Shown here: positions 12,201 through 20,488 of the stretch, in pieces
Numbering within the stretch: the stretch's first letter is position 1
Layout: each line of letters starts with the position of its first letter
NCBI GenBank assembly: GCA_022791735.1
Contig: JAAVZQ010000065.1
Span: 1-39,730, forward strand
Origin: Clostridia bacterium
GTDB lineage: Bacteria > Bacillota > Clostridia > TANB77 > CAG-508
Direction of reading: 5' to 3'
Length of the DNA: 39,730 nt
Made by a program: the position numbers and the translations under genes
Notes under the pieces: model-generated
Seen by the model: the letters and a program-made list of their open reading frames with translations, nothing else
Database searches by the model: none
What the model was told of the DNA's origin: nothing

Positions 12201-15200
12201 CTATGCAAGTTCTTCCTATTTTTTCTCCTGTTAATTTATAGTTTGGCTGTGCTTTCTTTATATTTGTAACTGTACTATTATCTACATCTTTGTATTTTTC
12301 TATTGCTATTTCTTTTCCATTTCTTACTTCTACTTTAGTTTCTGCCCCACTTGCTATATCTCTTTTTAGGTTAAAAGAATTGCATAATTCTATTATAGCA
12401 TCTTTGCTTGTACTTACAGGAATATTTATTTCATCTGGAATTATTTTTATTTCTTTTTGGTCTATCTTTGTAAAGACTTCTCTTGCCGTTTTATCTCCTG
12501 TTCCTAGTTCTCCTTTTGTATTTAATCCTACTGTATATACAGAACCTTGTTCATCTGCAAAACTAGAGTGATTTTTGTATGTTGTGACTATTTCCATTTT
12601 GTTTAGTGTGATTTCATTTCCGGTCCATATCTTGTACTTTTGTTAACTCTACTGGATATTCTGCATTTGTTACATCACTTCCAAGTTTGTTATTTTTATT
12701 TTCACCCCATAAATATACAGTTCCATTTTTGTCTAGTAGTAGTCTAGCAGAACTTCCTACTGAAATATCTCTTATTCCTTCTAATATGCCTGTTTCTTTT
12801 CTTACAAGTTCTGTATATTTGGCATCTTTTTCTATATCATAAGCTCTATCTAATAATGTCCTATATAAAACCTCATCTTCTCCATCTGAAATCTCGCATA
12901 TATTATTTAAGAATTGTACTGGCTCTTCTGGCATATCTACTCTATATACTCTTCCATTTTCTCCAAGTAGATTTTCTCCATTTACATCTATATATTTTAG
13001 GCTTGATGTTATTTCTTGTATGCCTGATGTTCCATCGCCCCATATGTATGCTTTTCCACTTTTATCCACTGCATAGAACGCTCCGTTTTTTGCACTTACC
13101 GCTCTTATATTATTTAGCCCATCTACTTTTTTAGCCTTATCACCTACATTCCATGTATATACATTTCCGTCTTTATCGAGAGCTATGCCAGTATTTTCCC
13201 CTGCATCAATTTTTATAATGTTTTCTAGGTCTTGGTCATCCTCTTTTGTAAGCTCTACTGGTAAACCATTATCATCCACACCTGTTTGCCATACTGTTCC
13301 ATTTTCTTTTAATGCAACCATGTGATTGTTTCCGTTCTTTAAATCTGCTACTGCAACATTATCTATTACTTTTACAATTATGTATGTACTATATTTATTA
13401 GTTTCATCTACTATTTTTACTTTTGCTGTTCCTATATCCCCTGCTGTTATATTTCCGTCTTGGTCTATTTGTATGTTGTTTCCTTCTGTTAAACCGTATA
13501 TTATATCTCCTACTGTCAAGTTTTCTGTTTGATTTTCATTTAATTTTGTGTATGTTATTAAGTTTTTGTCTACTAAATAATTATCACCTTTATGTAAGAT
13601 AATTTCTTTTTCTGGGTAGTTTAGGACTTGACCTACTTCATTTATTGTAACTGTTCCATCTCCACCATTTCCACCATCTACTGATCCATGGTTAAGATTT
13701 TTACATCCTGATACATACCCACCTGCTCCTCCTTTTGCTGATAGTTCTCCTGCATTTATAACTTCTTTTGTAAATATGTTTATGCTTCCTCCGTCCAGAG
13801 CCGCCTCCTCCTGCTGCACCTTTCCAATAAGTTGTAAATGCTGTTCTCGAATCTGCTCCTGCTCCTTTTGAACCTTCTGAACTTATTTTTCCAAAATTTG
13901 TTAAGGTATCACTGTACAACATTAAAAGTCCACCAGTTCCGTCTTCTCCTTTTGTATCTGTATATGCAGAACTCTTATTACGATAACCACTATTTCCTCC
14001 GGTAATTCCAGCTCCTCCGCCTGCAAACCAACTTATATTATTGTTTGGATCATAAGCATAACCTGATCCACCTCTTTTAGGTGTCGCCTCAGTCGCAGAT
14101 GCTCCAATTGCTGGTGCATTTGTAATTAAAAGTCCTCCCGAACCATTTCCTCCTGAATATGAATTTCCTCCTGTTGATACACCCTGCCAACTGTCTGCTG
14201 ATCCTCTAAGTCCATTTATAATTGTAGCACCTTGTCCTCCTGAGCCTGTTTCTCTGCCATTTCCATTATTTCCATATATACCTTTAGTAATACTTGATCC
14301 TTTATGATATGGCTGATGAGCCTCTAGTCCTACTGCTCCGTCTTTTGGTACGTATTCATAGCTTTTGTCTATGTTTTCCCATAGATATACATTTTGCCCT
14401 TCTTCAACATCTGCTCCGTTTTTTAGTCATTGTAATTTCGCCTTCATTTACAAGGTCACCTAAAACACATATATACATACCTTTTTTCCTTGTTTTAGCA
14501 GTAAGTGTTACACCTTCTTCTACTGTCAAGTCTTTGTGGAACTTTACAACTAGCATTGTTTCATCTGGTGTATCATTTCCGAATGTGACTGTCCCTGTAT
14601 CTTTTGCATAAATTACATTATCATAATAATTATATAACTCTACATTATATATTTCATCATTTATTAATATTTCATATTGTCCATCGCTTAAATTGCTATC
14701 TCTTATGCCTTGTATTATGTCGTTCATCTTTTTAGTTACTTTTAGTATTACTTCTTTTGTTATACCTGTCACTTTGTGTGTTATAGTTAGCTTTGTTTGA
14801 CCATAGTCTAATGCCGTAATTACATTTGTATCTTTTAAACTAAATTTTGATGTATCTTCTATTTTATATGTAAAATTTGTCTTTTCTTCATCTGCTCCAT
14901 CGATTTTCAAGTTAAATGCATTGTTTAATACACATTTTATTTCAGTATTTTCTCCTATATCCATGTAGTATGTATCTTTTTCCACTTCTAGCTCGTTTTC
15001 TCCTATTTTTGTATACGCTGTTATTCCTGTATTTTGCCCATTTCCAAGTTCTCCTTTTCCATTCGTTCCTGTCATGTATACTGTTCCTGTTGTTCCAACT
15101 ACACCTGTATGTGTACTTAAGCCCCTTGATATAATTTCTATTTCTTCTCCTATATCTATTTTCGTAAGAGTCACTGTATTTGCTGTACTTCCAAGCCCTA

Positions 15201-17638
15201 TTTTTCCATTTGTATTATCTCCTGCTCTTAATACTTCACCGTTTCCTAGTTTTACAAAGGTTGTGTATTCGCCAGCAGATATTTCATATACATCTTTTGC
15301 TATATGATTTGTAACAGGATTATTGCCTCCTGCCATTTCTCCATTTCCACTACCTGTACCAAAAGTATACGCATACCCATGTACAGATAATGCAATCGTA
15401 TGGTCTGTTCCTTTACTTATTTTTGCTATTTGTGTTAATCCATTTACTCTATTTTCTATGTCTTTTATGTTGTATATAAATCCTTCTGTGCTAAGTAGCA
15501 TATCCCCTGATATATCAGCAAATCTTCTATTTGTGACTAGTTTCATTGGGAAGCTTGTATATCCTTCTCCCCAAATATATATTTTTCCATCCTTATCTAA
15601 TGCCATACTCATGTTTTTGTAAGCTTCTACTTTTACTATATTTTTTAAGCCTTCTACTTTTATAGGGATATTAGAATTATCTGCTTCTCCATTCCCTAGC
15701 TGCCCATTTGCATTTAATCCAAAAGTATAAATTTCTCCTGTTTTTGATAATGCTATAACATGACTATATCCTGCTGCTATCTGCATTATATCTGATAAAC
15801 TTTCTACCTTTTGTGGTTTATTTGCATCGTCATTTTTGCCTGTTCCAAGTTCTCCTAAATCTCCTTTTCCATAAGTCCATACTGTTCCGTTTGTTTTTAG
15901 AGCTACTGTAAAGTTTTTACCAGTTACAATTTGTGGAACGGCTCCTTTAACTATTTTAACATATATATATGTTTCTAGATTATGTGATGTATCTGTTATT
16001 TTTAATTTTGTATATCCTTCTGTTTTTGCTGTAATTACTCCTATATCACTTACTTCTGCTATTTCGCTATTTAATATTTCATAGTTTATATTTCCATAGG
16101 TGTCATATTCTTGTAATGCGTTTTTATTTACTAAATTTAATTTATTTATATCTATTTGATAGGTTTCATTTGGCTGAAGAATTATTTCTTTTTCCTCATA
16201 GTTAAGCTCTGGTGCTACATTCGAGATTGTTACGCTTCCATTTCCTCCTGCTCCACCATTCATTTGCCCATGGTTCGTATTTGTACATTTAGATACATCT
16301 CCGTCCTGCACCACCGCTTTGCTATAACATTTCCTAGATTTGTTACTTTATTATAAAAGATGTTTACTGAGCCTCCGGCCGTGAACCTCCGCCTCCTGTT
16401 GCTCCTCCATAGCTATTGCCAAATGCTCTGTTTGCACCCGCTCCATTTGAGCCATTTGATTCTATTGTTCCTTCGTTTGTTAAACTATTTGCATAAAGTA
16501 CTAATAGTCCTCCTGTTCCGTTTTGTCCTTTAGTATCTGTACCTGCTGATGTAGCACTTCCATAATATGAACTGTTTCCACCAACTATTCCAGCTCCTCC
16601 TCCTGCAAACCAATCTACCCAAGCCCCAGAATTATAAGTATAAGCATTTCCACCACGATTATCACTTGCTTGCACTGAAGCTTGAGAATTTGCTGGTCCA
16701 TTAGTATTTACAACTCCACCTGAACCATTTCCTCCAGAGTATGATGTCCCTCCTGTACTTGCACCCATCCAACTATATGTCGCACCATTTAATCCATTTT
16801 GTATAAGCCCACCTTGTCCACCTGAGCCTGTTCCTCTATCTGTTCCATTATTTCCATCTTTCCCATTTACCCATGTTCCTATAGTAAGATATGGTTGAAT
16901 TGCTGGCATCCCACTTGCTCCACTTGCTGGAACATATTCATAATTTCCACTTTTATCTTTCCATAAATATACATCTTCTCCTGCTTGATTATATGTACCA
17001 CGTGCTGTCATGGAAATTTTCCCATTGTTTGTAAGTTCTCCCATAACACATAAATACATACCCTTTTTGTATGTCAAGTTTGATACATTTGTTGCTGTAA
17101 CTTTTACCCCCTCATCTATGGTTAGGTTTTTATGGTATTTTACAATTAGTGTTTTGTGTTCTGTTGTTGTATCTCCTAGACTAATTGTTTTTGATGTTTG
17201 TCCTCCGTCTAGCGAATACGTTACATCATCATAGAAATTTATTAATTCTACTGGATAGTCTTTTGATATTTCTCCTCCATTTATCTCTCCTGTTACTCTA
17301 AAAGTATAATTTCCGTCTGGCAAATCATTATCTCTTGCACCTTGTACTAAACTGTCACAAATTATCGCTCCATCTGATGCTGTGTTTGCAAGTACCATTG
17401 CTTCTTGATTACTAGCCTCGTCTAAACCTTGTGTATTTTCCACATCCTTGCCTGTTATTATTTCTATATTTTCTTCTGCTTCAGCATTTGTTTCTACTAC
17501 ACTTGGAGCAATATATTCACTATTTTTTTGCATGACAAAAGAACCTAGCCAAATCACTCCTAGAGTAACTGCACCAAGTGCGGTAAACGCTATACTACGT
17601 GCTATTAAGTTAAGCTTTTTTTGTAGTTTCTTTGTCAT
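5240..17638 (-). CDS. Giant surface protein A: Gly-rich, Ig-like, RCC1 propellers, cadherin-like repeats, dockerin; 12 in-frame CGG +1 shifts
   Basis: ATG 17638 (SD AGAGG) is chosen over the in-frame ATG 17701 because its product aligns with the start of giant B. The gene is open to TAA 5240 only if the reading frame moves +1 at twelve in-frame CGG codons. The skipped C lies at 16381, 16377, 16316, 16303, 14418, 13793, 12622, 11001, 10847, 10618, 7959 and 6203. The remainder is exactly 4129 codons including the stop. At each site the 0-frame soon hits a stop, while the +1 frame reads GGN (Gly) and resumes the domain expected from giant B. No other frame disruption was found. Architecture: basic N-terminus and hydrophobic helix (16-35), glycine-rich modules, Big_2-like linkers, about five RCC1 propellers, cadherin-like repeats (PF12733 type), a carboxypeptidase-regulatory-like domain, dockerin. 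Likely exported and cell-surface bound. The assembly of the frame is inference; the frames themselves are seen. Confidence 0.85.
6204..7958 (-). CDS. Giant A frame segment 9: cadherin-like repeats
   Basis: 585 codons of tandem cadherin-like beta-sandwich repeats of about 85-100 residues. Each ends in an ExxxYxLxI-type strand (IEEYILVIEG, KEEYIIAIIE, TQETYTLEVQ, TTKEYIINFAK). It ends at GAC-CGG-A (skipped C 6203), the same KDG turn that is unshifted elsewhere. Confidence 0.85.
7960..10617 (-). CDS. Giant A frame segment 8: propellers 4-5, Big_2-like domains, first cadherin-like repeats
   Basis: 886 codons. The remaining repeats of propeller 4 (IKAGKNHVIAL, VGAGNNHSMAL, IDGGKGTSFAV, VSSGNTYTVLI), a Big_2-like domain with SVLVKVIPQ, a complete seven-repeat propeller 5, a second Big_2-like domain (AEGTANITITDKVTGN) and the first cadherin-like repeats (GTIAEYTLIIRK). 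More than ten out-of-frame CGG occur here (GAC GGA, AAC GGA, TGC GGA) with no shift. It ends at GAC-CGG-A (skipped C 7959); the repaired sequence reads QSEDGKVETECLLTIVKMSENANLEK in two overlapping parts, matching QSEDGTTEKEYTLKI of giant B. Confidence 0.85.
10619..10846 (-). CDS. Giant A frame segment 7: short RCC1 piece
   Basis: 76 codons, GENYNLSLDKEGNVWSWG to FGLNANGEGGI, covering RCC1 repeats 2-3 of propeller 4. It ends at ATC-CGG-A (skipped C 10618). Giant B has the same GEGGIGSYT stretch without the extra C. Confidence 0.8.
10848..11000 (-). CDS. Giant A frame segment 6: short RCC1 piece between two shifts
   Basis: Only 51 codons, GSHTVMLKTNGTVWTFG to EIIQVAC. It aligns with giant B (GSHTVMLKTDGTVWCYG to ITYVACG) and is the first repeat of propeller 4. 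It is flanked by shifts at AAC-CGG and TGC-CGG (skipped C 10847). A frame this short without an isolated start would be left out of most annotations, yet it is needed to join its neighbours. Confidence 0.8.
11002..12621 (-). CDS. Giant A frame segment 5: end of propeller 2, Ig-like domains, third propeller
   Basis: 540 codons. It completes propeller 2 (EQGSVYTVGLNTKGELG), passes through an Ig-like domain with NTWINVISDENAK, then RCC1-like repeats (VNGNGFTVAL, ISAGYSHVMLL, ISAGYRYLGVV, ISTGYNHTSVY) and another Ig-like domain ending LRILENSDIEPMVETN. It ends at AAC-CGG-A (skipped C 11001). The paralogous position in giant B reads GCT GGA with no CGG. Confidence 0.85.
12623..13792 (-). CDS. Giant A frame segment 4: Big_2-like domain and second RCC1 propeller
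   Basis: 390 codons. The glycine-rich region ends GGGSINIFTKEV, then a Big_2-like domain (YPEKEIILHKGDNYLV to STYIIVKVIDN), then six RCC1-like repeats (LKNGNNHMVAL, IDAGENTGIAL, ISVGSSARLLL and others). The seventh repeat is completed in the next segment, so the shift lies inside the propeller. It ends at GAC-CGG-A (skipped C 12622); the 0-frame reads CGG AAA TGA, an almost immediate stop. Confidence 0.85.
13794..14417 (-). CDS. Giant A frame segment 3: second glycine-rich region
   Basis: 208 codons beginning GADVEEGQNVYLWENI and continuing into low-complexity glycine-rich sequence (GSGGQGATIINGL, GGNSYSGGNGSGGLL, FAGGGAGITGG). The frame has few ATG codons, so a standard caller would find only a fragment near 13922. 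It ends at GGA-CGG-A (skipped C 13793). An ACC GGA in this segment carries an out-of-frame CGG and causes no shift. Confidence 0.8.
14419..16302 (-). CDS. Giant A frame segment 2: Big_2-like domain, seven-repeat RCC1 propeller, Ig-like domain, second N-terminal-type module
   Basis: 628 codons. A Big_2-like domain (EKEIILQPNETYQI to ETYIYVKIVKG) leads into seven RCC1-type repeats, each with an [IV]xxGxxHxxAL and G.VY.WG-like core (IAAGYSHVIAL, ISKGTDHTIAL, ISAGEYTTF and others). Seven repeats equal one complete propeller. Another Ig-like domain and a second copy of the N-terminal module follow (IIQGIRDSNLSDGQYEI). The segment ends at AAA-CGG-A (skipped C 14418); in the 0-frame a stop follows after three more codons. 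Confidence 0.85.
16382..17638 (-). CDS. Giant A frame segment 1: export signal, N-terminal module, glycine-rich region
   Basis: 419 codons. After the hydrophobic segment comes a 140-residue module (SLVQGARDNDLPDGNYTFRV, then KYHKNLTIDEGVKVTA, KKGMYLCVMGELTNNG) that recurs once more in giant A and three times in giant B. A glycine-rich stretch follows (GTGSGGQGGL, GGTSYSGGNGSGGV), similar in style to the Gly_rich/ALK-LTK type. The segment ends at TCA-CGG; without a shift translation stops five codons later. Right after it three further shifts fall within 80 bases: GGC-CGG, AAG-CGG and GGA-CGG. The repaired peptide there reads GGGGSGGGSVNIF and then VIAKGGAGGDVSK. Confidence 0.85.
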
Positions 17639-17703
17639 GTGTATCCTCTCTAACGAATAAAAAGTAGCATATTGTAGTCTGTTCACAGCTTCAAATAACA
17701 TCT

Positions 17704-17837
17704 GTCCTGCAACGGGGATTAATTAATAATTTTTTGAAAATCTCCCCCCTTAAGAAAATGTAATTCGCTATGCTCAAACATTTTCTAAAGCGTAAGAATC
17801 ATCAAAGAAATTATTAATTGAAATCCCCTGCGCGGAC
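17704..17837 (+). repeat. Near-palindromic foldback element, copy 2 (5' leader of giant A)
   Basis: Arms GTCCTGCAACGGGG and CCCCTGCGCGGAC, AT-rich inner arms, and an inner hairpin AGAAAATG/CATTTTCT. It is oriented opposite to the copy at 5128-5263. It sits between the giant A promoter and its start codon and is absent from the otherwise homologous leader of giant B, which suggests insertion. It would place a long hairpin in the giant A leader RNA. Confidence 0.75.
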
Positions 17838-17884
17838 TTTAGATTTATTTATCTGTGAACTATAAATCTTTTTATATATCTATT

Positions 17885-17912
17885 ATTATAAAACTTTAAT
17901 TTATTATTTCAA
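17885..17912 (-). promoter_or_regulatory. Predicted promoter of giant A
   Basis: On the minus strand TTGAAA, a 16-base spacer and TATAAT. The spacer and flanks are nearly identical to those upstream of giant B. The start codon is about 245 bases downstream because the foldback element lies in between. Confidence 0.75.
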
Positions 17913-17931
17913 TAGTCCCATCTGTGCATAG

Positions 17932-17969
17932 AAAAAAACACCATTTTCCCTTTTACGGAATAGCGTTTT
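17932..17969 (-). terminator. Terminator-like hairpin upstream of the giant A promoter
   Basis: Minus strand AAAACGCTATTCC pairs imperfectly, with G-U pairs, with AAAATGGTGTTTT and is followed by T residues. The homologous hairpin upstream of giant B (35380-35416) has different stem bases that still pair. It probably stops read-through from the gene upstream. Confidence 0.55.
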
Positions 17970-18075
17970 GCTTGCTTTAATATATTTTTTGACATTTTTC
18001 TAACTTTTTCGTTACATTTTACCTAATCAAAGATGTTTTCCTTAGGGAAAAACTAAGATTGCTTGTTGTACTACC

Positions 18076-18116
18076 AAAAGAGAGACAATCCAACAATCTG
18101 GCTTGCCTCTCTTTTT
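18076..18116 (-). terminator. Rho-independent terminator of the BspA-like gene
   Basis: AAAAGAGAGGCAA and TTGTCTCTCTTTT form a long stem just after the gene's stop on the minus strand. The run of A on the other side means it could act in both directions. The gap 17639-18127 otherwise holds the giant A promoter, its hairpin and the foldback element. Confidence 0.75.
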
Positions 18117-18127
18117 ATAGGGTTTAT

Positions 18128-20161
18128 TTAGAACTTGGTTATATAAGTATACTGCTGACACCAGTACCCGCTTCCAAACCAGTTTTTATACCACTGTTTG
18201 TACCATTCCCAGTGTTTTTGCCATTCCTTAAACCACTCACTGAATTTTTCTGTATTAGCATTTGGCTTGTTTGGTTTACTTGGTGTATGTGGCCTGTTTG
18301 GTCTACTAGGCCTGCTTGGAGTATCTGTCTCATCGGAATCATCTGGATTGGATGGTTCAACCGGTTTTGGTGGATCTGGATCAACAGGATCAACCGGTTT
18401 TGGTGGATCTGGATCAACAGGATCAACCGGTTTCGGTGGATCTGGATTGACTGGATCTATAGGTTTTGGTGGATCTGGATCGACGGGTTTATTTGGATCA
18501 AACGGAGCCTCATCTGGCTCAATGTTAAAATACACCTTAACTTGATCAAGTTTATTTGCAAGTCTCAGTGCGGTATTTCCTCCAATTGCATTCCACGTTT
18601 CTTCACTGCCACCAAAGTCAATTTGAACTATTGACGATGATACAAATGGTGATGTCATAAAAGAATTTCCATCTTCAACACTTATCTCCTGCACACTCGC
18701 AGGAATGTAAAGGTATCCCAGCATAGTACAACTCTGTACCAGTCCACTAGAAATCTTGGTCAGCTTCTCTGGTAGCTTGATTGATAGCGTCTTCCAGCAC
18801 TGGGCAAATGCACTGTCGCCAATTGTAACTGCATTATCGCTTGGACGAAATTGAATTGACATCAGCTCCGAGCAACTTATGAATGCACTATTTCCGACAT
18901 AAGTCACACTTGCTGGGATATTCAATATACCCGAAATTGCAGTACAACCACGGAAGGCTTCGTCTCCAATCGTTTTTGTACCTTCTGCAAGAATTAAGGT
19001 TCCAAGGTTTTTGCAGTCTCTAAATGCCTGATTACCAATTGTAACTACGTTTCCTGGTATGTCGGCACTAATTAGCTTTGATTGCTGGAAAGCACTGTTA
19101 CCAATCTTGGTTACAGTTTCTGCAATATCTACACTTAGCAACGAGCTTTGATAGAAAGCGTATTCGCCAATGCTTGTAATACCGTTTTCTATCACTACAG
19201 TATTTACTGGGTATGTTGTCTTACTCCATGATGGCATATATCCATCATTTGGTGAGAAGTTGGGCGTGTCTCCACTACCAGAGATTTTCAGAACTCCACT
19301 TTTACTTAAAGTCCAATTAAATCCTGCTTCTTCTCCTTGATCAACTATGCTCCCTGCTGCTGCTTCGTCATCTGAGACAAATCCGTCTGGATAACGAGTT
19401 AAGATGAAATCTGCACATAGCACATCTTGCTTGCTCATTGTCCGTCCCCAGTAGACCTTGCCACTGTTATTGCCCTCAGCAACAATCACTCCTGCTGGGT
19501 TGGTTTGTAAGACAATGACAGAGTGACTACTGCCATTAACACGCAATACATCACCTACTCGGACTTCTTCGAAAGTGAAGCCTCCACGGTCAATTTTAGT
19601 AGCTGGCAAATTGCCAAATGCTGCATCACTTAGGATAGCAGCAAATGCTGCACAACCTACATGTTTTATTCTGTGACCGTCAATTAGTCCGCCTTTCCAT
19701 ATGTACCCGTCCCCAAGATTTCCCTGTTCGCCGTATGGTAAATCGTCATTCCAAGGAGTTCCCGTAGGAAGAATATCCTCCCAATCCATTAGTCTTTCAT
19801 AAACTTCTGTATAGGAAGTCGGTGGATTTACATCTGGAACTACACCCGTAAATTCACCTGTAGTTGCTTCGCTATTGACTTCGATTTGGTCACTAACATC
19901 AGCTTCATCACTGACTTCGGTTTCGTCGTTTTCTTTGGCTTCATCCCTTTCAGGCGTGCTAACACTGCTAGCGTCATCTCCTAATTCCGTAGTGTTCTCG
20001 TCATCTGCATTACCAATATCAGTGGTAGCAGCAGGGCCTTCGCTTGATGCGAAGTCAGGGGCTTCAGCAGCTAATGCTACCATTGTGTTGGAACAAACCA
20101 ACACAGCAGCCATTAGCAATGCTAATAACCGTTTTTTTCTTTGTCTTGCTGTTTTGCTCAT
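18128..20161 (-). CDS. BspA-type leucine-rich-repeat surface protein with Cys/His hydrolase-like domain
   Basis: 677 residues. Signal peptide (hydrophobic 12-32, ending VALAAEA), an acidic Ser/Thr/Glu linker to about 100, an NlpC/P60- or CHAP-like domain (about 115-260, Cys170 in HVGCAAFAA, His213 in SSHSVIVL), BspA-type LRR_5 repeats (about 290-545, IGNSAFQQSKLISADIP and similar), a Pro-rich PVDPDPPKP tandem, a Pro/Arg/Asn/Ser linker, and a Trp-rich tail (EWFKEWQKHWEWYKQWYKNW). SD AAAGGAGG sits about eight bases before ATG 20161. The GC-richer codon use differs sharply from the neighbours. It needs CGG read as Arg at codon 11 (QRKKR) and codon 240 (WGR); a +1 skip at either would soon hit a stop. 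Own promoter and terminator, wedged between two paralogues: likely a horizontal acquisition. Confidence 0.88.
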   Translation of the reverse strand: MSKTARQRKKRLLALLMAAVLVCSNTMVALAAEAPDFASSEGPAATTDIGNADDENTTELGDDASSVSTPERDEAKENDETEVSDEADVSDQIEVNSEATTGEFTGVVPDVNPPTSYTEVYERLMDWEDILPTGTPWNDDLPYGEQGNLGDGYIWKGGLIDGHRIKHVGCAAFAAILSDAAFGNLPATKIDRGGFTFEEVRVGDVLRVNGSSHSVIVLQTNPAGVIVAEGNNSGKVYWGRTMSKQDVLCADFILTRYPDGFVSDDEAAAGSIVDQGEEAGFNWTLSKSGVLKISGSGDTPNFSPNDGYMPSWSKTTYPVNTVVIENGITSIGEYAFYQSSLLSVDIAETVTKIGNSAFQQSKLISADIPGNVVTIGNQAFRDCKNLGTLILAEGTKTIGDEAFRGCTAISGILNIPASVTYVGNSAFISCSELMSIQFRPSDNAVTIGDSAFAQCWKTLSIKLPEKLTKISSGLVQSCTMLGYLYIPASVQEISVEDGNSFMTSPFVSSSIVQIDFGGSEETWNAIGGNTALRLANKLDQVKVYFNIEPDEAPFDPNKPVDPDPPKPIDPVNPDPPKPVDPVDPDPPKPVDPVDPDPPKPVEPSNPDDSDETDTPSRPSRPNRPHTPSKPNKPNANTEKFSEWFKEWQKHWEWYKQWYKNWFGSGYWCQQYTYITKF
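18357..18489 (-). repeat. 33-bp tandem repeat coding the Pro-rich linker
   Basis: About four copies of an 11-codon unit (PVDPVDPDPPK and variants) inside the BspA-like gene. The near-identical DNA units suggest copy-number change by slippage. It is a flexible spacer typical of wall-spanning proteins. Confidence 0.75.
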
Positions 20162-20255
20162 GTTGTAGTCCTCCTTTTGTTTCTAAAGTTTCCCTTTCCC
20201 AATGATTGAAAAACAACCATTGTAAAATTACTCGGGTAAAATACCCTGTTGTTGT

Positions 20256-20284
20256 ATTATACTTTATTTTCCTAAAGAAATCAA
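20256..20284 (-). promoter_or_regulatory. Predicted promoter of the BspA-like gene
   Basis: On the minus strand TTGATT, 17 bases, TATAAT. The start codon is about 90 bases downstream. A palindrome GGGTATTTTACCC (20234-20246) lies ten bases past the -10 box and could be an operator or a small hairpin; this is inference. Confidence 0.7.
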
Positions 20285-20448
20285 CACAAAAATTATTGGA
20301 AAATTTACAACTAACTACACTTAAATTCCATGTATGGTGTTCATATATAAAAATATTGAAGTGACGACCAATAAGAAACAAGATATTTTTTACATATAGC
20401 TATCCGTGGCAAAACAAACGAGATATAAAGCTGTGAATTGCACCATGC
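20285..20448. other. Gene-free AT-rich stretch
   Basis: No gene or clear RNA seen between the giant B terminator and the BspA-like promoter. The plus-strand segment near 20295, TTGGAAAATTTACA, recurs at 5099 downstream of giant A. In both places it resembles an inverted copy of the TGGAAAAATTTACA that encodes the WKNLQ end of the dockerin in giant A. Confidence 0.5.
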
Positions 20449-20478
20449 AAAAAGAGGACCTAGCTTGGTCCTCTTTTT
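20449..20478 (-). terminator. Rho-independent terminator of giant B
   Basis: Perfect 12-base stem AAAAAGAGGACC / GGTCCTCTTTTT with a six-base loop, about ten bases after the giant B stop. It is symmetric and could work on either strand. Confidence 0.85.
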
Positions 20479-20488
20479 AGCATAGTGG

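Noticed and set aside
17639..17701. Longer N-terminus for giant A from ATG 17701
   Set aside because: No counterpart in giant B and no better ribosome binding site; the added residues precede the basic start of the export signal.
18357..18489. CRISPR-like repeats
   Set aside because: The 33-bp units are contiguous without spacers and code for a Pro-rich linker.
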